The translations under genes and the position numbers were made by a program. A DNA stretch of 24,616 nt, from contig CAJUDX010000047.1 of NCBI GenBank assembly GCA_910584785.1, forward strand, positions 1-24,616. The letters run 5' to 3'. Under the pieces are notes generated by a model that saw nothing but the letters and a program-made list of their open reading frames with translations, ran no database searches and was not told the DNA's origin. Of this stretch, positions 1-7,480 are shown piece after piece; positions within the stretch are counted from its first letter, which is position 1; each line of letters opens with the position of its first letter. This stretch comes from an uncultured Lachnospiraceae bacterium (GTDB lineage: Bacteria; Bacillota; Clostridia; Lachnospirales; Lachnospiraceae).

Positions 1-288
1 TCCTTTTTTCTTCTTGAAATTTACTTGAAATTCCTAAAACATTTCGAGGTTTTTTACTTCCTATAATTGAACTTATCGGAAGTAAGTTTTCCTCCATCAC
101 ATTCATAAGTATAATACACCTTTCGGGAAATTACCATAACATTTCTCTGTGCATTTTCTTACAGAATTATTACAAAAGTTAATTTCCGTTCTAATATTGT
201 ATGGATTTCTGTACACTTCTGCACTTTTTTCCTATTTCCTCCCATAAGAGGTAACCCCTGACTTTTTTCAGCTTTCAGAAATATGGGA
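1..288. other. AT-rich non-coding stretch at left edge
   Basis: I see no convincing gene here on either strand; the short open frames have no ribosome binding site and no recognisable protein content. A 7-bp inverted repeat (TACTTCC at 55-61, GGAAGTA at 78-84, 16-nt loop) could be the remains of a terminator for a gene to the left, but it has no clear T-run. The stretch probably separates an unseen upstream gene from the promoter at 289-316. Confidence 0.6.
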
Positions 289-316
289 TTGATTTTCCCT
301 GTAAATTTGCTATAAT
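289..316 (+). promoter_or_regulatory. Sigma-A-type promoter of the HTH-NTase-kinase gene
   Basis: A TTGATT -35 (289-294), a 16-nt spacer and TATAAT (311-316) preceded by TG at 308-309 form an extended -10 promoter. Transcription would start near 323, leaving a leader of about 134 nt before the ATG at 457. No strong structure was recognised in that leader. Confidence 0.7.
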
Positions 317-456
317 GTTCATATATTTATCATTATCTTTTTTTTTGAACACAAATACCCGCCCAAAACATCCCCAACTTACCTCCTCTGTCCACAGCAT
401 CCGCCTGCATACTATCATTATAACTATAGAAAGACAATAAGAAAGGACCAATAACG

Positions 457-2331
457 ATGAACCGACAAGCATTATTATGCAGAACCCTCTTAAAACACCC
501 GGAAATGACCCAACGGGATTTAGCAAATAAGCTCAATGTATCTTTAGGAACAGTAAACAGCCTGCTTAAAGAATGTACTCTCTCCGGCTACATTGCCCAG
601 GAATCTAATGGGCAGCGCTATGTAACAGACGAAGGTCATGCATTTTTATCCCCCTTTAAGGTAGATGGTGCCCTTTTTATCGCTGCCGGCTTTGGATCAC
701 GCTTTGTTCCCCTTACCTACGAAATGCCCAAAGGGCTATTAGAAGTTCAGGGTGAACGGATGATTGAACGACAGATACGCCAGCTTAACGAGGCTGGGAT
801 TTACGATATTACAATTGTTGTCGGTTATTTAAAGGAAAAATTTGAATACCTTATCGATAAGTACAATGTTTCCCTCCTCTATAACCCAGAATATGCCTGT
901 AAAAATACCCTGGCTACCATCTATCACGCGCGCAGCGTTCTGCAGGGCCGGAATATGTACGTCCTCTCTTCTGATAACTGGATGCGTGAAAATATGTTCC
1001 ATTCCTATGAATGGGGCCCCTGGTACTCTTCTGTCCATGTCTTGGGTGAAACTTCAGAATGGTGCCTTTCCTATAATAAGCGCGGTCTAATAACCAATAT
1101 TCATATTGGAGGACATGATGCCTGGGTAATGTATGGACCGGCATTTTTTTCCCGCGAGTTTTCCGATGCATTTCTTCCTGTTCTTGGCGAATATTATCAT
1201 CAGCCAGGAACAGAACAGTTTTATTGGGAACAGGTTTATATGGATTGGGTCAATGCAGACACTTCCAAATATCTTTCCTCATCTCAGCCCACAAAAGCTC
1301 CTGCATTCTATATTAACTGCCAGCCAGATAACCAGGTATATGAGTTTGAAAATCTGGAGGAACTGCGCCAGTTTGACGTTCAGTATAAAAACCGTTCCAA
1401 TAATCAGGCAATGGCCCTGGTCTCTTCGGTGTTTGATGTCCCTGAATCAGAAATCACCCATATCCGCTGCCTGAAAGCCGGAATGACAAATAAATCCTTC
1501 CTTTTTCAAATCCACAATCGTTCCTATATCTGCCGGATTCCCGGCCCCGGAACTGAGGCATTAATTAACCGAAAAGAAGAAAAAGCTGTCTATGATACTG
1601 TCGCCCCGCTGGGCATTACCGAGCATGTTCTTTATTTTAATGGTGATACAGGCTATAAAATTTCCGAATTTTATGAACATGCCCGTACAGCAGACAGCCG
1701 CAGCAAGGAGGATATGGAACGAAGCATGGCCCTTATCCGAAGGCTGCACCAGGCTGCCCTTACCGTTGAGCACGAATTTAATTTAAGACAAAAAATTCAA
1801 TTTTATGAAAGCCTTTGCCTGTCTCATGGGGGCATTCCCTTTGAAGATTATTCTGAAGTATCTGGATGGATGAGTTGCCTTTTAGCAGAAATTCAGCACA
1901 GAAATCGTCCCAAAACCCTCTGTCATATTGACCCTGTAGTGGATAATCTCTTAATTTTAGAAGATGGCTCACTCAAGCTGATTGACTGGGAATATGCTGG
2001 GATGGCCGATCCTCTTTTGGATATCGCCATGTGTTCGGTTTATTCCTATTATAGTTTTGAAGATGCCCTTTGCCTTTTGGAAATCTATCTGGAACGCACA
2101 CCAGATGAAGAGGAACAATTTATCCTGACAGCCTATATGGCACTTTCCGGTTTTCTGTGGAGTCTGTGGGCAATTTATAAAAGTAATTTAGGCGAAGAAT
2201 TTGGCGAATACACTATCACCATGTATCGCTATGCAAAGCAGGGCTTTCGACTCCTGCACTCTGATACGATTCACGCAGGTCAGCTCATCCGGTGTGCAGA
2301 CCTGCATAAGCAGCAACCTGCCCTCTTTTAG
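457..2331 (+). CDS. Winged-helix / LicC-like nucleotidyltransferase / LicA-like choline kinase fusion protein
   Basis: This 624-residue protein has three parts. Residues 1-65 read as a winged helix-turn-helix (TQRDLANKLNVSLGTVNSLL). Residues about 70-300 are a sugar-phosphate-type nucleotidyltransferase with the signature G78-x-G80-x-R82-x-x-P85 and P91-K92. Residues about 330-610 are an aminoglycoside/choline-kinase fold with the catalytic loop H490-x-D492-x4-N497 and the metal-binding D510 in LIDWEYAG. In known families LicA phosphorylates choline and LicC makes CDP-choline from it, so the fusion could do both steps in the cytoplasm to supply phosphocholine for surface polymers. The key residues are all present, which suggests active enzymes. 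AAAGGA at 442-447 supports the start. The next gene encodes a choline-binding-type repeat protein. The substrate could also be ethanolamine or another alcohol, and the winged helix may not bind DNA. Confidence 0.82.
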   Translation: MNRQALLCRTLLKHPEMTQRDLANKLNVSLGTVNSLLKECTLSGYIAQESNGQRYVTDEGHAFLSPFKVDGALFIAAGFGSRFVPLTYEMPKGLLEVQGERMIERQIRQLNEAGIYDITIVVGYLKEKFEYLIDKYNVSLLYNPEYACKNTLATIYHARSVLQGRNMYVLSSDNWMRENMFHSYEWGPWYSSVHVLGETSEWCLSYNKRGLITNIHIGGHDAWVMYGPAFFSREFSDAFLPVLGEYYHQPGTEQFYWEQVYMDWVNADTSKYLSSSQPTKAPAFYINCQPDNQVYEFENLEELRQFDVQYKNRSNNQAMALVSSVFDVPESEITHIRCLKAGMTNKSFLFQIHNRSYICRIPGPGTEALINRKEEKAVYDTVAPLGITEHVLYFNGDTGYKISEFYEHARTADSRSKEDMERSMALIRRLHQAALTVEHEFNLRQKIQFYESLCLSHGGIPFEDYSEVSGWMSCLLAEIQHRNRPKTLCHIDPVVDNLLILEDGSLKLIDWEYAGMADPLLDIAMCSVYSYYSFEDALCLLEIYLERTPDEEEQFILTAYMALSGFLWSLWAIYKSNLGEEFGEYTITMYRYAKQGFRLLHSDTIHAGQLIRCADLHKQQPALF

Positions 2332-2372
2332 AGAAATCGTAATAAATTTGTTAAGCAATCTTTAACCAGTTG

Positions 2373-2381
2373 TGCTATACT
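2373..2381 (+). promoter_or_regulatory. Extended -10 promoter before the repeat protein gene
   Basis: TG at 2373-2374, then C, then TATACT (2376-2381) forms an extended -10 element. The nearest TTG-type -35 (2348-2353) is 22 nt away, which is too far, so the extended -10 would carry recognition. It implies that the repeat protein can be transcribed separately from the upstream fusion gene. Confidence 0.5.
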
Positions 2382-2390
2382 TAAAAACAC

Positions 2391-2424
2391 ATGGCAGCTG
2401 CAGAATAGCTGGGATAACTGCCAT
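2391..2424 (+). promoter_or_regulatory. Inverted repeat in the leader of the repeat protein gene
   Basis: ATGGCAG (2391-2397) and CTGCCAT (2418-2424) are perfect inverted arms around a 20-nt centre that itself holds CAGCT and AGCTG. The element sits just downstream of the extended -10 and ends about 20 nt before AAGGAGG. It lacks a T-run, so it is not a terminator. It could be an operator or a leader RNA hairpin. Confidence 0.4.
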
Positions 2425-2459
2425 CTGACGAACACATCAGCATAAGGAGGATAATGTAC

Positions 2460-3554
2460 ATGAAACACAGACTATGGAAGGCGGTAGCTGTCGCTGGACT
2501 ATTCGGATGCCTGACGTTTATCCCTGCTAAGGATTGTCTGGCTGCCGGATGGACAACATCGGGAAACAGCTGGGTTTATCTTGAAGATAACGGCACTACC
2601 CGCAAAGGCTGGATTCAGACCAGTGACGGCTATTATTATATGGATCTGTCCGACGGACACATGACCCTGGGCTGGAAACAAATTGATGGAAAATGGTATT
2701 ACTTCAATGCCAATGGGCTGATGGCCCTGGGTTGGATTAAGGTAGAGGATAAATGGTACTATATGTGGCAGGACGGCACGATGGTCAAAGGATGGCTGAA
2801 GGAAGGTGATAATTACTATTACCTGCGAAGCGACGGTTCCATGTATAAAGGCTGGCGCCACATGGATAATGCCTGGTACTATTTCCGCGATGACGGGCGC
2901 TGTGTTGTCAGTGCATGGCGCTCCATTGACGATTACTGGTATTACTTTGGCGCCGACGGCAAGATGGTCACTGGCTGGAATGAAATTGCCGGAGAATACT
3001 ATTACTTAAACAGTGATGGACGTATGCTCACCCGCTGGCTCAGCGACGGCACAAATAAATACTACATGGACCCGGAATCGGGCAAGATGGCGCGTACCTG
3101 GAAAGAGATTGACAATGCCTACTATTACTTTAACAACGCAGGTCATATGATGACCGGTTGGATTCAGGTAAATAATAAGTATTATTATCTGGATCCTGAA
3201 ACAGGACGCATGGTTGCCAATACCACGCTGACCATTAACGGAACTGCCTATGCCTTTAATGTCGATGGCACCTGCCAGAATGCTGCAGGCGTTAATGCTG
3301 TCGTTGCCAATCCTCCGGGAACCACTGGAAACCCTGGCAATTCAACTACAAATTCAACCAGCTATGGCCCCGGCGGTTCTTCTAACGCCCCCAGCACGAA
3401 TCCCGGCAGCACCGCTCCGAGTAACACCGGAGACAGTTTAAATCCCGGTTCCACCGGCGGCCCTGGCAATACTCAAAATAACGCAAGTTCTGGAACTCCC
3501 TCCGGTTCCACCGGATTAACTCCAGGAAAAACCGGCGGCCCTGGTACAAACTAA
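2460..3554 (+). CDS. Secreted choline-binding/cell-wall-binding repeat protein
   Basis: The product is 364 residues from ATG 2460. An in-frame ATG at 2454 lies only 3 nt from AAGGAGG (2444-2450), whereas 2460 has the better 9-nt spacing. A signal peptide (MKHRLWKAVAVAG..., likely cut near LAA) precedes about 11 tandem repeats of 20-22 residues with GW, WYY/YYY, DG and M at fixed places, typical of CW_binding_1 repeats that bind phosphocholine in pneumococcal proteins and carbohydrate in some clostridial proteins. The last ~75 residues are a Gly/Pro/Ser/Thr/Asn-rich tail without an LPXTG signal or enzyme domain. It is therefore a binder without a visible effector, probably held on the wall by its repeats. 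LFGC in the leader is a poor lipobox. The neighbouring LicA/LicC-like gene favours choline as ligand, by inference. Confidence 0.85.
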   Translation: MKHRLWKAVAVAGLFGCLTFIPAKDCLAAGWTTSGNSWVYLEDNGTTRKGWIQTSDGYYYMDLSDGHMTLGWKQIDGKWYYFNANGLMALGWIKVEDKWYYMWQDGTMVKGWLKEGDNYYYLRSDGSMYKGWRHMDNAWYYFRDDGRCVVSAWRSIDDYWYYFGADGKMVTGWNEIAGEYYYLNSDGRMLTRWLSDGTNKYYMDPESGKMARTWKEIDNAYYYFNNAGHMMTGWIQVNNKYYYLDPETGRMVANTTLTINGTAYAFNVDGTCQNAAGVNAVVANPPGTTGNPGNSTTNSTSYGPGGSSNAPSTNPGSTAPSNTGDSLNPGSTGGPGNTQNNASSGTPSGSTGLTPGKTGGPGTN

Positions 3555-3641
3555 ACACAGTACATCCTTACACCGCCACGAGGGTATCTAATTAAAGCGA
3601 CCCTATCACATACAAACTAACTACAGTACATCCGTACACTG
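3545..3641 (+). repeat. 31-bp imperfect direct repeat spanning the stop codon
   Basis: Positions 3545-3575 and 3611-3641 match at 27 of 31 bases, with a 66-bp offset. The first copy contains the last codons and the stop of the repeat protein; the second copy lies in the intergenic region. This looks like a local tandem duplication of the gene's 3' end that has since drifted. Confidence 0.75.
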
Positions 3642-3691
3642 AGCGCCGGAAAACTCAGGCAAATAACACAAAAGAATATCAAATAGTACAG

Positions 3692-3735
3692 AATAAGAGA
3701 ACCCGCAGCAATTGCCACAGGTTCTCTTATTTTTT
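3692..3735 (+). terminator. Rho-independent terminator between convergent units
   Basis: A perfect 12-bp stem (3692-3703 with 3720-3731) encloses a 16-nt loop and is followed by a T-rich run on the + strand. It ends the repeat protein transcript. On the - strand the stem is the same but the T-tract is weaker, so it may also stop rpoC transcription. Confidence 0.8.
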
Positions 3736-3764
3736 CTGTCTATTTCTTTCAATGCATTACATTC

Positions 3765-6700
3765 CTAAATCTCTTCCTCGCCAAAGTCCAGGATTTCTTC
3801 CACTTCCTCTTCTTCGTCGTCAAGTTCATTGTCAAACTCTGCAGTTATGGCAGTTTCCGGCATATCGTCGAAGTTATCTTCATCATCATCTTCCTCAAAG
3901 GAAATTTCATCCTCCATGGCAAGGTCGGTGTTCAGCTTGACACTTTGGTAACGCTTCATTCCCGTACCCGCAGGAATTAGTTTACCAATCAGTACGTTTT
4001 CCTTTAACCCAATCAGGTGATCGACCTTCCCGTTAATCGCCGCTTCCGTCAATACCTTCGTTGTCTCCTGGAAGGATGCCGCAGAAAGGAAGGAATCCGT
4101 AGCCAGGGATGCCTTGGTAATACCCAGCATAACCTGCTTGCCCTCAGCGGGAAGCTTACCCTCAGCAATCAGTTGATCATTCATTTCATTAAATTCAAGA
4201 ACATTCATGGATACACCGGGAAGCACATCACTGTCCCCGCTCTCCTCCACCTTAACCTTCTTAAGCATCTGGCGGACAATCATCTCAATGTGCTTATCAT
4301 TAATATCCACACCCTGTAAACGGTATACACGCTGCACTTCCTGAATCATATAATCCTGTACAGCCCGCACACCCTTAATCTTTAAGATATCATGAGGATT
4401 TACCGAACCTTCTGTCAACTCGTCACCAGCTTCCAGATACTGTCCCTCCTGCACCTTAATTCGAGAACCATAAGGAATCAGATAGGTTTTGGAATTTCCG
4501 GTTTCATTATTAGTCACCGTAATTTCCCGCTTTTTCTTGGTATCCTTGATTGCCACTGCCCCGGCAAACTCCGTGATAATAGCAAGTCCCTTCGGCTTTC
4601 TGGCCTCAAAAAGCTCCTCAACACGGGGAAGACCCTGGGTAATATCACCGCCTGCTACCCCACCGGTGTGGAAGGTTCGCATCGTCAGCTGCGTACCCGG
4701 TTCACCGATAGACTGTGCGGCAATAATTCCTACAGCCTCACCCACCTGCACCGGCTGCCCGGTTGCCATGTTCGCCCCGTAACACTTTGCACACACGCCG
4801 ATATGGGACTTACAGGAAAGGACAGTACGGATTTTTACTGACTTTCGCCCGGTCTTTTCCAGTACCTGGATCACTGCCTTTGCCCGCTTAGGCGTACACA
4901 TATGATTTGCCCGGACAATGATTTCCCCCGTATCCGGGTCGGCGATCGTCTCTGCAATATAGCGCCCGGTCAGACGATCTTCAAGTGATTCAATGGTTTC
5001 CCGTCCATCCATAAAGGCTTTGATTTCCATATAAGGAATCTCGCCGCCCTCGCAGCAGTCCACTTCGCGGATAATTAAATCCTGCGATACATCGACCAGA
5101 CGGCGGGTCAGATAACCTGAGTCTGCCGTACGCAGAGCCGTATCGCTAAGACCCTTTCTTGCACCGTGCGCAGAGATAAAGTACTCCAATACATCCAGGC
5201 CTTCACGGAAATTGGACTTAATCGGAAGTTCGATGGTATGTCCGGTCGTATCCGCCATCAGGCCGCGCATGCCGGCAAGCTGCTTAATCTGCTTATCCGA
5301 ACCACGGGCGCCGGAATCTGCCATCATAAAGATATTGTTATACTTATCCAGTCCAGTTAACAGATCATGGGTCAGCTGATCATCCGTATTTTTCCAGGTT
5401 TCAATTACTTCTTTATAACGCTCTTCTTCCGTAATCAAACCACGGCGGAAGTTTTTGGAAATATGGTCAACGGTATCCTGTGCATCAGCAATCAACTGCT
5501 TCTTTGACTCTGGAACGGTCATATCTGAAATGGATACGGTCATCGCCGCCCTGGTTGAAAACTTATAACCAATCGCTTTAATATCATCCAGGGTAATCGC
5601 CGTCTGGATTGCACCATGAACATTGATAACCTTTTCCAGGATCTGCTTTAACTGCTTCTTTCCCACATGGAAATCCACTTCCAGCTTAAGCTCATTTTCC
5701 GGGATACTCCTATCCACAAAGCCTAAATCCTGCGGAATAATTTCATTGAAGATAAATCGTCCAACGGTAGACTGGATAATGCTGGTCTTTACCTTTCCGT
5801 CAGGCATCACCTTGTTCACCCGGACTGTAACCCGGCTGTGCAGAGTAACTACCTTATTTTCATAGGCAAGAATCGCCTCATTTACACTCTTAAAGATGCT
5901 TCCCTCACCCTTGGCTCCCGGACGCTCCTGGGTCAGATAATAAATACCCAGAACCATATCCTGGGACGGAACAGCCACAGGGCCACCGTCGGAAGGCTTT
6001 AACAGGTTATTGGGCGACAGCAGCAGGAAACGACACTCTGCCTGCGCTTCCACGGAAAGCGGCAGATGAACAGCCATCTGGTCGCCGTCAAAGTCCGCAT
6101 TAAATGCCGTACAAACCAATGGATGAAGCTTTATCGCCTTTCCCTCAACCAGAATCGGCTCAAACGCCTGAATACCCAGACGATGCAGGGTAGGCGCGCG
6201 GTTTAACATCACCGGATGCTCTTTGATAACATCCTCCAAAACGTCCCAAACCTCCGGCTGGAGGCGCTCAACCATCTTCTTTGCATTTTTAATGTTGTGG
6301 GCAGTGCCATTTGACACCAGTTCCTTCATAACAAACGGCTTAAACAGTTCAATCGCCATTTCCTTGGGCAGGCCGCACTGATAAATTTTCAACTCAGGTC
6401 CCACAACAATTACAGAACGCCCGGAATAATCCACACGCTTTCCTAACAAGTTCTGACGGAAACGCCCCTGCTTACCCTTTAACATATCGGAAAGGGATTT
6501 TAAGGCACGATTGCCCGGTCCGGTTACCGGTCTGCCGCGGCGTCCATTATCAATCAGGGCATCCACGGCTTCCTGAAGCATACGCTTTTCATTGCGGACA
6601 ATGATATCCGGTGCACCTAACTCCAGAAGCCTTGCCAAACGGTTATTTCGGTTAATAATCCGGCGATATAAGTCATTTAAGTCGGAAGTTGCAAAACGTC

Positions 6701-7460
6701 CGCCGTCCAGCTGTACCATCGGGCGGATATCCGGCGGAATAACAGGAATAACATCCATAACCATCCACTCCGGCTTATTGCCTGAATTGCGGAAGGCCTC
6801 AACGACTTCCAGCCGCTTGATAATTCTGGCCCTCTTCTGACCGGAGGCATCCTTTAAACCTTTACGGAGAACTTCCGAATCTTTTTCCAGATCAATGGCC
6901 TTTAAAAGCTCCTGAATCGCCTCCGCGCCCATTCCCACGCGGAAAGCGCCATAGCCGTTCTTTTCTATCTCTTCCCGGTACTCCTTCTCGGATAAAACCT
7001 GCTTATACTGCAGGCCAGTTTGTCCGGGATCTAATACAATATAGGAAGCAAAATATAACACCTTCTCCAAAGTTCTCGGAGAAATATCTAAAATCAATCC
7101 CATACGGGAAGGAATCCCTTTAAAATACCAGATATGGGATACAGGAGCAGCCAAAGCGATATGGCCTACACGCTCCCTGCGGACGCTGGCTTTTGTCACC
7201 TCTACGCCGCATCGGTCGCAGATCACACCTTTATAGCGAATCTTCTTATACTTGCCGCAATGACACTCCCAGTCCTTGGTCGGGCCGAAAATCCTCTCAC
7301 AAAACAAACCGTCCTTTTCCGGCTTTAACGTTCTGTAATTGATGGTCTCCGGTTTTTTTACCTCGCCGTGGGACCACTCTAAAATCTTTTCTGGAGAAGC
7401 CAGGCCAATTTTGATCGCGTCAAAGGTTAAGGGCTGATAAGTTGCATTAGTCTCTGGCAT
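3765..7460 (-). CDS. rpoC: DNA-directed RNA polymerase subunit beta'
   Basis: This is the largest catalytic half of the core RNA polymerase, 1231 residues, close to the usual Firmicute length with a longer tail. The N-terminal zinc site is C66, C68, C81, C84. The metal-binding NADFDGDQ motif supplies D456, D458 and D460 of the active site. The second zinc site is C855, C883, C890, C893. The bridge-helix/trigger-loop region with GIIAAQSIGEPGTQL follows. The last ~50 residues are strongly acidic. AAGGGAG lies just before the ATG, and only 20 nt separate it from the rpoB stop, so it is co-transcribed with rpoB. No ribosomal protein gene follows; the unit ends at a terminator facing a convergent gene. 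Confidence 0.98.
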   Translation of the reverse strand: MPETNATYQPLTFDAIKIGLASPEKILEWSHGEVKKPETINYRTLKPEKDGLFCERIFGPTKDWECHCGKYKKIRYKGVICDRCGVEVTKASVRRERVGHIALAAPVSHIWYFKGIPSRMGLILDISPRTLEKVLYFASYIVLDPGQTGLQYKQVLSEKEYREEIEKNGYGAFRVGMGAEAIQELLKAIDLEKDSEVLRKGLKDASGQKRARIIKRLEVVEAFRNSGNKPEWMVMDVIPVIPPDIRPMVQLDGGRFATSDLNDLYRRIINRNNRLARLLELGAPDIIVRNEKRMLQEAVDALIDNGRRGRPVTGPGNRALKSLSDMLKGKQGRFRQNLLGKRVDYSGRSVIVVGPELKIYQCGLPKEMAIELFKPFVMKELVSNGTAHNIKNAKKMVERLQPEVWDVLEDVIKEHPVMLNRAPTLHRLGIQAFEPILVEGKAIKLHPLVCTAFNADFDGDQMAVHLPLSVEAQAECRFLLLSPNNLLKPSDGGPVAVPSQDMVLGIYYLTQERPGAKGEGSIFKSVNEAILAYENKVVTLHSRVTVRVNKVMPDGKVKTSIIQSTVGRFIFNEIIPQDLGFVDRSIPENELKLEVDFHVGKKQLKQILEKVINVHGAIQTAITLDDIKAIGYKFSTRAAMTVSISDMTVPESKKQLIADAQDTVDHISKNFRRGLITEEERYKEVIETWKNTDDQLTHDLLTGLDKYNNIFMMADSGARGSDKQIKQLAGMRGLMADTTGHTIELPIKSNFREGLDVLEYFISAHGARKGLSDTALRTADSGYLTRRLVDVSQDLIIREVDCCEGGEIPYMEIKAFMDGRETIESLEDRLTGRYIAETIADPDTGEIIVRANHMCTPKRAKAVIQVLEKTGRKSVKIRTVLSCKSHIGVCAKCYGANMATGQPVQVGEAVGIIAAQSIGEPGTQLTMRTFHTGGVAGGDITQGLPRVEELFEARKPKGLAIITEFAGAVAIKDTKKKREITVTNNETGNSKTYLIPYGSRIKVQEGQYLEAGDELTEGSVNPHDILKIKGVRAVQDYMIQEVQRVYRLQGVDINDKHIEMIVRQMLKKVKVEESGDSDVLPGVSMNVLEFNEMNDQLIAEGKLPAEGKQVMLGITKASLATDSFLSAASFQETTKVLTEAAINGKVDHLIGLKENVLIGKLIPAGTGMKRYQSVKLNTDLAMEDEISFEEDDDEDNFDDMPETAITAEFDNELDDEEEEVEEILDFGEEEI

Positions 7461-7480
7461 GAGCGCATACTCCCTTCTAT

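Noticed and set aside
2454..2459. Start of the large repeat protein at the first ATG (2454)
   Set aside because: Only 3 nt from AAGGAGG; the ATG at 2460 has normal 9-nt spacing and a typical signal peptide start.
2492..2516. LFGC in the leader of the large repeat protein as a lipobox
   Set aside because: The -2 Phe does not fit a lipobox, and LAA-G further on is a better signal peptidase I site.
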